The notes beneath the pieces were generated by a model. That model worked only from the letters and a program-made list of their open reading frames with translations, ran no database searches and was not told the DNA's origin. From contig JAFQWA010000037.1 of the NCBI GenBank assembly GCA_017407705.1, positions 1 to 64,000 on the forward strand: a DNA stretch of 64,000 nt, in the 5' to 3' direction. This DNA comes from Clostridia bacterium (GTDB lineage Bacteria > Bacillota > Clostridia > Oscillospirales > Acutalibacteraceae). Numbering within the stretch: the stretch's first letter is position 1; every line of letters begins with the position of its first letter. Shown here piece after piece: positions 8,651 through 16,393 of the stretch. The translations under genes were made by a program, and so were the position numbers.

Positions 8651-8679
8651 ATTGTATAAAAAACTGCATAAAAATGCAA
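8651..8679 (-). promoter_or_regulatory. Promoter of the cellodextrin phosphorylase operon
   Basis: Read on the minus strand: TTGCAT (8674-8679) and TACAAT (8651-8656) with 17-bp spacing, about 67 bp upstream of the start codon. Confidence 0.7.
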
Positions 8680-8712
8680 GTAAAATATCATAAAAACGCT
8701 AATTTATTTCAA

Positions 8713-8752
8713 TAAAAATAAGGCGCCACGCTGTTTTCACAGCATAGCGCCT
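8713..8752 (-). terminator. Terminator of the pseudokinase gene
   Basis: On the minus strand a 14-bp stem with two G-U pairs and a GAAA tetraloop (8721-8752) is followed by TATTTTTATT. On the plus strand the same two positions are C-A mismatches, so the structure is built for minus-strand RNA. Confidence 0.88.
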
Positions 8753-8768
8753 TTACCTGTGTTAAATT

Positions 8769-10517
8769 TTAATATCCGCCACCGTAAAAAGCATCGGTTG
8801 TTTGTTCCTCAGAATATGAGGGCTCCTCTACGGGAGGCTCTGTGGGAGGCTCTGTGGGAGGCTCTGTGGGAGGTTCTGTGGGCGGAACGTAAGAGTTCAT
8901 ATAAAGTGTTACAATCAGATCACCGCTGACAGTTTCGCTCTGCTTAGGATCCATATCAACGATAGTATCGGGAGCCATAGTTGTCACATATTTCTCCGAC
9001 CTTCTGATATTCTCCTTCTGGAAGCCCAGCTCAAGCAGTTTTACATAAGCTTCCTCATAAGTCATACCGATAAGATTGGGCATAGCAAACTTTTCTGTAC
9101 CAAGGCTTACAACTATCTTGATAGTATCGCCTTTTCTGATAACAGAACCTGCTTTTCTGTCCTGCTCAAGGATAGTACCCTTAGCCTTAGCATCGTATCT
9201 CTTTGACTCAATAACGATCTTGTAGTTAGTTCTGGTCTTTACAACGTTTATGTCGGATGTGGACATAAAATCAGCAAAATTATAGCCTACCAGATTAGGT
9301 GTTTCGCCCTTGTCGGGATCGGGAACGTCGTAGGTATAATTAGCGGTTGTGGTAGCAACAGTGGTGGGCTGATAGGGCTCATCAGGCTCTTTGTTGCCGA
9401 ACAGGAAATCCTTGAAAACGGTAAAGCACAAAATGAGTATAAGTGCGATCAGCGCCACAGCAGTAATACCTGCTGAAATGAAAACGTATTTTTTGGAATT
9501 AACCTTTTTAGGTGTTTTCTTAGCACGGGTAACTGAGTCTGATTTTGCTCTGGTTACCACACTGGGTGATGCGGATATTTCATCACGGAAAACCTCAATA
9601 GACTGAGTTCTTTCGTTAGGCAATATCTGCAAAGCATTGGCAAGACCGCTCATCACATAAGCAGGTAAAGTCTCAGCCACTGCTGCAGGGATTATCATTT
9701 TATCGTTGGTAACACGGGAGGTTGCCTCGGGAGGAGGATTACCTACCAATGTACGGTACATAGTTGCTGCCAAAGCGTAAATATCGGTCCAGGGACCCTG
9801 ATCGCCGTCAAAACCGTACTGCTCGATAGCAGCGTAGCCCTTAAACAGCTCTGCTGTAAGCTCGGTTCTTGCAGTTCTCACATCAGCGATGCAAAAGCCT
9901 GTTAAACGCAGCTTACCGTCTTTACCGATAATAAGGCTGTCGGGAGAAATGCCTCTGTGAATAATGTCAACGGCGTGAAGTGATGCCAGTGTTGACATAA
10001 TGGGCATAAACAACGGACGTGCCTGCTCAAAGGTAAGTGAGCCGCCGTTACGCAGCAAAAAGTCACGCAGGGTTATAGACTCAACTGTTTCGGAAACGTA
10101 GTAAGCAGTACCGTTAGCCTCGAAAATATCGTAAACCGGGAGTATTGCCGACAAGCTTCTCATTCTGGCAAGAGCACGGGCAAGTTCCAAATAATCGCTC
10201 ATATATTTGTCATAGGTAAGCTCACTGCCCATTAAGGGTTTAACGGTAGCACCTATTCTGCTGCAGATAGCACCCGGGAAAAACTCACGGATCCTTACCG
10301 CCATATTAAGCTGCTTATCATAACCTAAATATGTAAAGCCTTCTCCGTTTGAGGAGATAACACGGCCCACTACATAACGGTCCTGAAGTAAAGTTTTAAG
10401 TGCTAAAGCGTTTTCGGTAGCTTCTGCGTTTTCGTCAAATTTGCAATAAGGACAAACCGTATCGTTATCGGGTTTTTCCTTCATACAGCCCATACAAAGT
10501 TTTGAAATATCAGCCAT
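8769..10517 (-). CDS. Zinc-ribbon PASTA-domain protein kinase homologue with a degenerate active site
   Basis: 582 aa. An N-terminal zinc ribbon has Cys8, 11, 22 and 25 (CMGC...CPYC). A kinase-like domain spans about 45-315, then a basic linker, one membrane helix (344-366), two PASTA repeats (about 403-472 and 475-540) and a PPTE-repeat tail. Key residues are altered: the VAIK lysine is Arg77 (VRIREFFP), HRD is HRG (187-189) and DFG is GFC (207-209), so both catalytic and metal-binding Asp are missing. It is probably a pseudokinase that senses cell-wall fragments or acts as a scaffold. No partner phosphatase (PrpC) is in the window. It lies 89 bp downstream of yebC with its own promoter. Confidence 0.9.
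   Translation of the reverse strand: MADISKLCMGCMKEKPDNDTVCPYCKFDENAEATENALALKTLLQDRYVVGRVISSNGEGFTYLGYDKQLNMAVRIREFFPGAICSRIGATVKPLMGSELTYDKYMSDYLELARALARMRSLSAILPVYDIFEANGTAYYVSETVESITLRDFLLRNGGSLTFEQARPLFMPIMSTLASLHAVDIIHRGISPDSLIIGKDGKLRLTGFCIADVRTARTELTAELFKGYAAIEQYGFDGDQGPWTDIYALAATMYRTLVGNPPPEATSRVTNDKMIIPAAVAETLPAYVMSGLANALQILPNERTQSIEVFRDEISASPSVVTRAKSDSVTRAKKTPKKVNSKKYVFISAGITAVALIALILILCFTVFKDFLFGNKEPDEPYQPTTVATTTANYTYDVPDPDKGETPNLVGYNFADFMSTSDINVVKTRTNYKIVIESKRYDAKAKGTILEQDRKAGSVIRKGDTIKIVVSLGTEKFAMPNLIGMTYEEAYVKLLELGFQKENIRRSEKYVTTMAPDTIVDMDPKQSETVSGDLIVTLYMNSYVPPTEPPTEPPTEPPTEPPVEEPSYSEEQTTDAFYGGGY
8832..8885. repeat. 12-bp tandem repeat encoding the PPTE tail
   Basis: Four 12-bp units (GGGAGGCTCTGT; the last has one change) at 8832-8879 plus a partial unit encode the Pro-Pro-Thr-Glu repeats of the pseudokinase. 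Such repeats may vary in copy number between strains. Confidence 0.9.
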
Positions 10518-10554
10518 AATAATTCATCCTTTCTATCGGATATTCAGCAATTAA

Positions 10555-10583
10555 ATTATATGCTTTTTTAAAAACAATATCAA
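10555..10583 (-). promoter_or_regulatory. Promoter of the pseudokinase gene
   Basis: Minus strand TTGATA (10578-10583), 17 bp, TATAAT (10555-10560), 38 bp before the start codon. Confidence 0.75.
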
Positions 10584-10606
10584 GTTTTGTTACAAAACTG
10601 TAACTA

Positions 10607-11353
10607 TTATTCCTCGTCCTCATCCTCGGGAAGATTATCAAGATTGTGCCATACGTTCTGCACGTCGTCGTTATCCTCCAACACCTCAAGAAGCTTCTGC
10701 ATTTTAGTCATAGCATCGTCATCTGTAATGCTGGTGAAGTTAGCGGGATAATACTCAGGCTCAGCGGAAAGCAGAGTGTAACCCTTCTGCTCCATAGCCT
10801 CTCTTACAGCGCCAACCCTGTTAGCATCGGTAATGATCTCAAACATATTATCCTGAGAATTAAAGTCCTCAGCGCCGCAATCCAGTGCGTCTTCCATAAC
10901 GGTGTCCTCATCAAGACCTTCTGCTTCCATAACGATAAGACCTCTGCGAGAGAACATAAACATAACTGAACCGGGCTGACCCATATTACCGTCATACTTA
11001 TCAAAGTAATGACGCAGATCACCTGCGGTACGGTTACGGTTGTCGGTAAGGCACTCTACAACAACTGCAACACCTGCAGGACCGTAGCCCTCATATACTA
11101 TCTCCTCGTAGTTGCTGGTATCACCCTCACCTGCTGCCTTTTTGATAATACGCTCAATGTTATCGTTAGGCACGTTAAGTGACTTTGCCTTGGCAATACA
11201 ATCCTTTAACTTTGAGTTAACGTTGGGGTCAGGACCGCCTGCCTTAACTATAACCGACATTTCTCTGCCGATTTTAGTAAAGATCTTTGCTTTCTGAGCA
11301 TCAGTCTTGCCCTTTTTACGTTTAATGTTATTCCATTTTGAATGACCTGACAT
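10607..11353 (-). CDS. yebC: YebC/PmpR family protein
   Basis: 248 aa, the usual family length. The N-terminus SGHSKWNNIKRKKGKTDAQK, the PNDNIERIIKKA segment and the acidic pocket motif GYGPAGVAVVVECLTDN are hallmarks of the three-domain YebC fold. The family has been described both as transcription regulators and as ribosome-associated factors easing translation of difficult sequences; the sequence does not choose between them. The ATG at 11351-11353 has GAGGAGAC upstream. Its promoter diverges from the purF leader. The pseudokinase is downstream on the same strand. Confidence 0.95.
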   Translation of the reverse strand: MSGHSKWNNIKRKKGKTDAQKAKIFTKIGREMSVIVKAGGPDPNVNSKLKDCIAKAKSLNVPNDNIERIIKKAAGEGDTSNYEEIVYEGYGPAGVAVVVECLTDNRNRTAGDLRHYFDKYDGNMGQPGSVMFMFSRRGLIVMEAEGLDEDTVMEDALDCGAEDFNSQDNMFEIITDANRVGAVREAMEQKGYTLLSAEPEYYPANFTSITDDDAMTKMQKLLEVLEDNDDVQNVWHNLDNLPEDEDEE

Positions 11354-11391
11354 ATATAAGTCTCCTCTAAAATAATTGTAAAACTCATATT

Positions 11392-11420
11392 ATGATACCA
11401 CAAACTTTAAAAAATTTCAA
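11392..11420 (-). promoter_or_regulatory. Promoter of yebC
   Basis: Minus strand TTGAAA (11415-11420), 17 bp, TATCAT (11392-11397), 38 bp before the ATG. Confidence 0.7.
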
Positions 11421-11493
11421 CTATTGTATAAAAAGCACAGTTTTTTGTGTAAATTCGGTTAATTTATCTAATATTCTTACCCCTTGCTTTTTC

Positions 11494-11522
11494 TTGACAA
11501 AACGCCGTTATAGGGATATAAT
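11494..11522 (+). promoter_or_regulatory. Consensus promoter of the purine operon
   Basis: A perfect TTGACA (11494-11499), 17 bp and TATAAT (11517-11522). Transcription should start near 11529, leaving a leader of about 210 nt before purF. Confidence 0.9.
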
Positions 11523-11560
11523 TTATTTGTAGTTTTTATTGTTGAAGGGGTTGGGTTACG

Positions 11561-11656
11561 ATGCTTTCTTACGGTTTTTGTGTAAGTCGCAAAACAACTG
11601 CGCCCAACTGCGTAAAAATGCGTCAGACCGCCCTGAAAAAATATATAAAGATTTGA
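11561..11656 (+). CDS. Candidate 31-codon leader ORF upstream of purF
   Basis: ATG at 11561 and TGA at 11654-11656 encode a basic 31-residue peptide (begins MLSYGFCVSRKTTAP, ends KKYIKI). AAGGGG lies 10 nt upstream of the ATG, which is weak. The stop falls five bases before a strong hairpin, the geometry of a translated leader. There is no run of diagnostic regulatory codons. It may be a chance ORF. Confidence 0.35.
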   Translation: MLSYGFCVSRKTTAPNCVKMRQTALKKYIKI

Positions 11657-11661
11657 CTTAT

Positions 11662-11692
11662 ACCCTCGACTCAGACTATCTGCGTCGGGGGT
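11662..11692 (+). promoter_or_regulatory. Leader hairpin upstream of purF, possible attenuator
   Basis: A 9-bp stem (11662-11670 with 11684-11692, one U-G), a 1x1 mismatch, a 4-bp inner stem CAGA/TCTG and a CTA triloop. It is followed by TGTGATTTTAATTG, a weak U-tract, so termination is possible but not certain. Confidence 0.55.
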
Positions 11693-11741
11693 TGTGATTT
11701 TAATTGTTAAACCTTCATAAAATAAAAAAAGGAGTAAATAT

Positions 11742-13127
11742 ATGGCTTTACATGAAGAATGCGGCGTTTTCGGAATTTACGATTTTGACGGTGGTAATGT
11801 AGCCCCTTACGTGGCTTACGGCCTGGTTGCTTTGCAGCACAGAGGTCAGGAAAGCTGCGGTATTGCTATCACCCGTGACCGTGAGGTAGCAAGCTATAAG
11901 GATTTAGGTTTGGTTGCTGACGTTCTTACCCAAAAGGTGTTAGACTCACTTGACGGTAATATGGCTATCGGCCACGTCAGATATTCCACAGCCAGTGAGG
12001 TATCCCGTGAGAATGCACAGCCTTTGGTTATGCACTACAAAAAAGGTACTTTGTCCTTAGCTCATAACGGTAACCTTTCCAACCGCACTGATTTGCGTGA
12101 TAAGCTGGCAGGCACCGGTGCTGTTTTCCAGACCACTACCGATGCTGAGACTATCGCATATCTTATTGCAAAAGAAAGAATCTACTCTCACAGTGTTGAA
12201 GAGGCAATTTGCAAGGCAATGCTTAACCTTAAAGGTGCTTACTCCTTGTTGGTTATGAGTCCCCAAAAGCTGATTGCTGTTCGTGACCCTTACGGCTTCA
12301 GACCGCTGGTTATCGGTAAAATGGACAATGCTTACGTTTTCGCATCCGAGACCTGTGCGCTGGACGCTGTTGGCGCTGACTATGTGCGTGACGTTGAGCC
12401 CGGCGAAGTGGTTATGGTGGACCAGAACGGCTTGACTTCTGTTTCAAAAACACCTGCACCAAAGCCCGCTCCCTGCATTTTTGAATACATCTACTTCTCA
12501 CGTCCCGATAGTGTTATGGACGGTGTTAGTGTGCTGAAAGCCCGTCAGATTGCCGGTCAGTTACTGGCAAAGCAGCATCCCGTTGAGGCAGACGTTGTTA
12601 TCGGTGTTCCCGATTCAGGTATTGACGCTGCAGTTGGTTATGCAAAGGGCAGCGGTATTCCTTACGAGCGTGGATTTATTAAAAACGGTTACGTAGGCCG
12701 CTCATTTATTAAACCTAAGCAGAGTGAACGTGCTTTGGCAGTTAAGCTGAAGATAAATCCCTTAGGTGATAATATTCGCGGTAAACGTGTTGTTATGATA
12801 GACGATTCTATCGTCCGTGGTACTACCAGTGCCAAAATCGTTAAAATGCTTCGTGATGCAGGTGCAAAAGAGGTACATATGCGTGTTGCATCGCCCCACT
12901 TCCTGTGGCCCTGCTACTTTGGTACAGATATTCCCGATCGCAGCAATCTTGCATCGGTGAAATATTCCGATGAAGAGCTTTGTAAGATCATCGGTGCAGA
13001 TTCCTTAGGATTTTTGGATATCAACTGTCTGCACGAGCTGGTTGGTAAGCAGGAATTTTGTAAAGCCTGCTTCAGCGGTGAATATCCCTATGACGTTCAC
13101 AAAAAGAGCGACAGTGAAGATTTATAA
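11742..13127 (+). CDS. purF: Amidophosphoribosyltransferase
   Basis: 461 aa. First committed step of de novo purine synthesis: glutamine and PRPP give 5-phosphoribosylamine. The class II glutaminase nucleophile is Cys7, so a six-residue propeptide (MALHEE) should be removed. The PRPP loop is VVMIDDSIVRGTT (350-362). Four cysteines fit the Bacillus-type 4Fe-4S cluster: Cys245, Cys391, Cys440 and Cys443. An AAAGGAG site precedes the ATG. It is first gene of purF-purB-guaA-purC, with 15 bp to purB. Confidence 0.97.
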   Translation: MALHEECGVFGIYDFDGGNVAPYVAYGLVALQHRGQESCGIAITRDREVASYKDLGLVADVLTQKVLDSLDGNMAIGHVRYSTASEVSRENAQPLVMHYKKGTLSLAHNGNLSNRTDLRDKLAGTGAVFQTTTDAETIAYLIAKERIYSHSVEEAICKAMLNLKGAYSLLVMSPQKLIAVRDPYGFRPLVIGKMDNAYVFASETCALDAVGADYVRDVEPGEVVMVDQNGLTSVSKTPAPKPAPCIFEYIYFSRPDSVMDGVSVLKARQIAGQLLAKQHPVEADVVIGVPDSGIDAAVGYAKGSGIPYERGFIKNGYVGRSFIKPKQSERALAVKLKINPLGDNIRGKRVVMIDDSIVRGTTSAKIVKMLRDAGAKEVHMRVASPHFLWPCYFGTDIPDRSNLASVKYSDEELCKIIGADSLGFLDINCLHELVGKQEFCKACFSGEYPYDVHKKSDSEDL

Positions 13128-13142
13128 TTAAGGAGCAGAATA

Positions 13143-14570
13143 ATGAAAAACAGCTACGAAAGTCCTCTTTGCTCACGTTATGCAAGTAAGGAAATGCAGT
13201 TTATCTTCTCACCGCATATGAAATTCACCACCTGGAGAAAGCTGTGGATCGCACTTGCTGAGGCGGAAAAGGAACTTGGTCTTGATATTACCGATGAGCA
13301 GATCGCTCAGCTGAAAAGTCATATTGAGGATATTGACTACGAGGCCGCTGCTAAATATGAAAAAGAGTGCCGTCATGACGTTATGTCACACATCAAGGCA
13401 TACGGTGATCAGTGTCCTGATGCAAAGGGTATTATCCATTTGGGTGCTACCTCTTGCTACGTTGGTGATAATACTGACATCATCATTATGAAAAAAGGCC
13501 TTTTGCTTATCAGAGAAAAGCTCATAAAGGCTATTGCACTGCTCTCAAACTTTGCAAATAAATACAAAGCCCTGCCCACCTTGGCATTCACCCATTTTCA
13601 ACCTGCACAGCCCACTACTGTTGGTAAACGTGCCACATTGTGGATACAGGATCTGACAATGGACCTTGAGGAGCTTGATTTTGTTATCTCCTCACTGAAA
13701 ATGCTGGGCTCAAAGGGTACCACAGGTACTCAGGCAAGCTTTAAAGAGTTGTTTGGCGGCGATATGGATAAAATCCTTAAAGCTGATAAGCTTATTGCTG
13801 AAAAAATGGGGTTTGACGCAACCTACGCCGTTTCGGGACAAACCTATTCCAGAAAAGTGGATTCCCGTGTGCTGAACGCTTTGTCAGCTATTGCACAGTC
13901 TGCCCACAAGTTCAGCAACGACATTCGTTTATTGCAGCATTTAAAAGAGATCGAAGAGCCCTTTGAAAAGGGTCAGATCGGTTCCTCTGCTATGGCATAT
14001 AAACGTAATCCTATGAGAAGTGAGCGTATTGCGGCTTTGGCAAACTACGTTATGGTAGATGCTTTAAACCCCGCTATTACAGCCGCTACACAGTGGTTCG
14101 AGCGTACACTTGACGACTCTGCTAACAAGCGTATTTCCGTTGCTGAAGGTTTTTTGGCAGTAGATGCTATACTTAACCTTATCATCAACGTGTCTGACGG
14201 TTTGGTGGTTTACGAAAAGGTAATCAACCAGCGTCTTTTATCCGAGCTGCCCTTTATGGCAACCGAAAATATTATGATGGACGCTGTAAAGCGTGGCGGT
14301 GACAGACAGGAGCTGCACGAGCGTATCAGAGTTCATTCCATGGAAGCTGCAAAGCGTGTTAAGGCAGAGGGTCTTAACAACGACCTGCTCCAGAGAATAG
14401 CCGATGACGATGCTTTTGGTATGACTTTGGACGAGCTTATGTCGGTTATGGAGCCTCAGAACTTTACAGGTATGGCAACCACTCAGGTGGATAATTTCTT
14501 AAAAGATGTGGTAAAGCCCATTTTAGACTCAAATAAAATTGACGATACCATGCCCGAAATCAATGTTTAA
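13143..14570 (+). CDS. purB: Adenylosuccinate lyase
   Basis: 475 aa. Acts twice in purine synthesis, converting SAICAR to AICAR and adenylosuccinate to AMP, with fumarate released each time. Fumarase/aspartase superfamily motifs: HLGATSCYVGDN (about 100-110), THFQPAQPTTVGKR and the mobile signature loop IGSSAMAYKRNPMRSE. The length fits the eukaryote-like longer PurB branch. An AAGGAGC site lies 15 bp after purF, with 12 bp to the next gene. Confidence 0.96.
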   Translation: MKNSYESPLCSRYASKEMQFIFSPHMKFTTWRKLWIALAEAEKELGLDITDEQIAQLKSHIEDIDYEAAAKYEKECRHDVMSHIKAYGDQCPDAKGIIHLGATSCYVGDNTDIIIMKKGLLLIREKLIKAIALLSNFANKYKALPTLAFTHFQPAQPTTVGKRATLWIQDLTMDLEELDFVISSLKMLGSKGTTGTQASFKELFGGDMDKILKADKLIAEKMGFDATYAVSGQTYSRKVDSRVLNALSAIAQSAHKFSNDIRLLQHLKEIEEPFEKGQIGSSAMAYKRNPMRSERIAALANYVMVDALNPAITAATQWFERTLDDSANKRISVAEGFLAVDAILNLIINVSDGLVVYEKVINQRLLSELPFMATENIMMDAVKRGGDRQELHERIRVHSMEAAKRVKAEGLNNDLLQRIADDDAFGMTLDELMSVMEPQNFTGMATTQVDNFLKDVVKPILDSNKIDDTMPEINV

Positions 14571-14582
14571 TATAAGGAGGAA

Positions 14583-15572
14583 ATGAATATGGATTCAAAT
14601 ATCAGACCCGATACTATGCAACGTATCACTACCTTAGAGCTTGCACAGGCGTTTATTGATGAGCAGGTAAAACAGGTACGTGAGCAGGTTGGAGATAAAA
14701 AGGTGCTGCTGGCACTTTCAGGCGGTGTTGACAGCTCAGTTGTTGCCGCTCTGCTTATTAAAGCTATCGGCAAACAGTTGGTTTGCGTTCACGTAAACCA
14801 CGGCTTGATGCGTAAAGGTGAAAGTGAGCAGGTTATTGAGATCTTCCGTGACGGACTGGATGCAAACCTTATTTATATCGATGCTACCGACCGTTTCCTT
14901 GATAAATTAGTGGATGTTGAGGATCCCGAAACCAAACGTAAAATCATCGGCGGCGAGTTTGTTCGTGTTTTTGAAGAGGAAGCAAGAAAGTTAGAAGGCA
15001 TTTCCTTCTTAGGTCAGGGCACTATCTACCCCGATATTTTGGAAAGTGACGGAGTTAAGGCTCATCACAACGTTGGCGGACTGCCTGAGGATATGCAGTT
15101 TATAGGTCTTGTTGAGCCGGTTAAGCTGCTGTATAAAGACGAGGTTCGTGTTGTGGGTAAAGCCTTGGGCTTGCCTGCAAGTATGGTTGACCGTCAGCCC
15201 TTCCCCGGTCCCGGACTTGGTGTTCGTTGCACCGGTGCTATCACCCGTGACCGTTTACATTCACTGCGTGAGTCCGACGCTATTTTGCGTGAGGAATTTG
15301 ATAAAGCAGGTCTTACCGATAAGGTTTGGCAGTTCTTTACAGTAGTACCCGACTTCCGTTCAACCGGTGTTCGTGATGGCAAGCGTGTGTTTGACTGGCC
15401 GGTAATTATCCGTGCTGTTAACACTGTTGACGCTATGAGCGCCACCGTTCCCGAGATCGACTGGGCGATCCTGAAAAAGATCACCGACCGTATCTTAAAC
15501 GAAGTTCCCGGCGTTTGCCGTGTGCTTTATGACTTAAGTCCCAAAGCCCCCGCTACAATCGAGTGGGAATAA
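14583..15572 (+). CDS. guaA: GMP synthetase ATP-pyrophosphatase part without a glutaminase domain
   Basis: 329 aa. Activates XMP with ATP and aminates it to GMP. The PP-loop SGGVDSS is at 46-52, and the GuaA dimerisation-domain motifs FPGPGLGVRC and the C-terminal ATIEWE are present. Most bacterial GuaA proteins are about 510 aa with an N-terminal class I glutamine amidotransferase; that domain is missing and no separate subunit is in the window. It may use free ammonia or a partner encoded elsewhere. AGGAGG sits only two bases before the first ATG, so the second ATG at 14589 is an equally likely start. Confidence 0.92.
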   Translation: MNMDSNIRPDTMQRITTLELAQAFIDEQVKQVREQVGDKKVLLALSGGVDSSVVAALLIKAIGKQLVCVHVNHGLMRKGESEQVIEIFRDGLDANLIYIDATDRFLDKLVDVEDPETKRKIIGGEFVRVFEEEARKLEGISFLGQGTIYPDILESDGVKAHHNVGGLPEDMQFIGLVEPVKLLYKDEVRVVGKALGLPASMVDRQPFPGPGLGVRCTGAITRDRLHSLRESDAILREEFDKAGLTDKVWQFFTVVPDFRSTGVRDGKRVFDWPVIIRAVNTVDAMSATVPEIDWAILKKITDRILNEVPGVCRVLYDLSPKAPATIEWE

Positions 15573-15595
15573 TATAAATAAAGGAGATTTTTAAA

Positions 15596-16285
15596 ATGAA
15601 AACACTCTATACAGGTAAAACTAAGAACGTTCTTCTGGACGAAGAGAAAAACATTGTTCACCTTCTGTTCAAAGACAGCATGACAGGTGAAAACGGCGTG
15701 TTCGATCCCGGTTCAAACAGCGTAGGCGGAAGCGTTGAGGGTAAAGGTAAGATCGGTCTTGCTATTTCAAAGTATTTCTTCGAGCTTATGGAGAAAAACG
15801 GTATCCCCACTCACTACATCGATGCTGACGTTGAAAAAGGACTTATGCAGGTTCGTAATCTTACAGTTCCCAAGCTTGAGTTTGTTCTTCGTTATTTCAC
15901 AGCAGGTAGCATGTGCCGTCGTTTCACTTTGGAAGAGGGCATTGCATTTGACCCCGTTTACAAAGAGGTTACTTTGAAAGACGACATTCAGGGCGATCCC
16001 CTTATCAGTGAGCGTATCTGCATTATGAAGGGCTTGCTTAAGGAAGGTCAGTACGACGAGGCTCTCGATATCTTAGAGCGTGTTGGTGAGGTTCTTAAAA
16101 AGGAACTTGCTCCTTTAGGACTTACTCTTATCGACTTCAAAATCGAGGTTGGCTACGATGAGAACGGCAAAATGTATGTTGCAGACGAAATCACTCCCGA
16201 CATCTGGCGTGTGAAAGACGAAAACGGCAACATCCCCAATCAGCTTGACTGTTCAAAAATGCTGCTCCAGAGAATGGGTTTATAA
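15596..16285 (+). CDS. purC: SAICAR synthase
   Basis: 229 aa, the normal bacterial length. Joins CAIR and aspartate with ATP in purine synthesis. Typical motifs: LYTGKTKNV at the N-terminus, GSVEGKGKIG, the VRNLTVPKLEFVLRYFTAGS core and LIDFKIEVGYDENG, DEITPDIWRV near the C-terminus. It is last gene of the purine operon and is followed 15 bp later by a strong terminator. Confidence 0.97.
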   Translation: MKTLYTGKTKNVLLDEEKNIVHLLFKDSMTGENGVFDPGSNSVGGSVEGKGKIGLAISKYFFELMEKNGIPTHYIDADVEKGLMQVRNLTVPKLEFVLRYFTAGSMCRRFTLEEGIAFDPVYKEVTLKDDIQGDPLISERICIMKGLLKEGQYDEALDILERVGEVLKKELAPLGLTLIDFKIEVGYDENGKMYVADEITPDIWRVKDENGNIPNQLDCSKMLLQRMGL

Positions 16286-16299
16286 TTTAAACTTAATAT

Positions 16300-16337
16300 A
16301 TATCGGCAGGGAAAATTCCCTGCCGATATTATTTTTA
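16300..16337 (+). terminator. Terminator of the purine operon
   Basis: A 14-bp perfect stem around the core CGGCAGGGAA/TTCCCTGCCG (16300-16329) is followed by TATTTTTAT. Confidence 0.93.
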
Positions 16338-16343
16338 TATAAT

Positions 16344-16372
16344 TTGACATTATAATCCGTTGCATTTATAAT
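16344..16372 (+). promoter_or_regulatory. Consensus promoter of the acyltransferase gene
   Basis: A perfect TTGACA (16344-16349), 17 bp and TATAAT (16367-16372), 21 bp before the start codon. Confidence 0.88.
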
Positions 16373-16393
16373 ATTACCGTGAGGTGAGTTTAG

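Larger units (their letters stand above)
11529..11741 (+). promoter_or_regulatory. Long 5' leader of the purine operon (unclassified)
   Basis: The 388-bp gap between yebC and purF holds two divergent promoters and this leader. It contains a 31-codon ORF (11561-11656), a direct repeat of AACTGCG near 11595-11611 and a strong hairpin (11662-11692). I could not match it to the purine, PRPP or guanidine riboswitch cores, so its control mechanism is unknown. The purF RBS (AAAGGAG) lies at its end. Confidence 0.6.

Noticed and set aside
11529..11741. Purine or PRPP riboswitch before purF
   Set aside because: I could not find the conserved three-way-junction core (TCTACC or the TATA...GACTATA ends) of the purine riboswitch, or a PRPP-type core.
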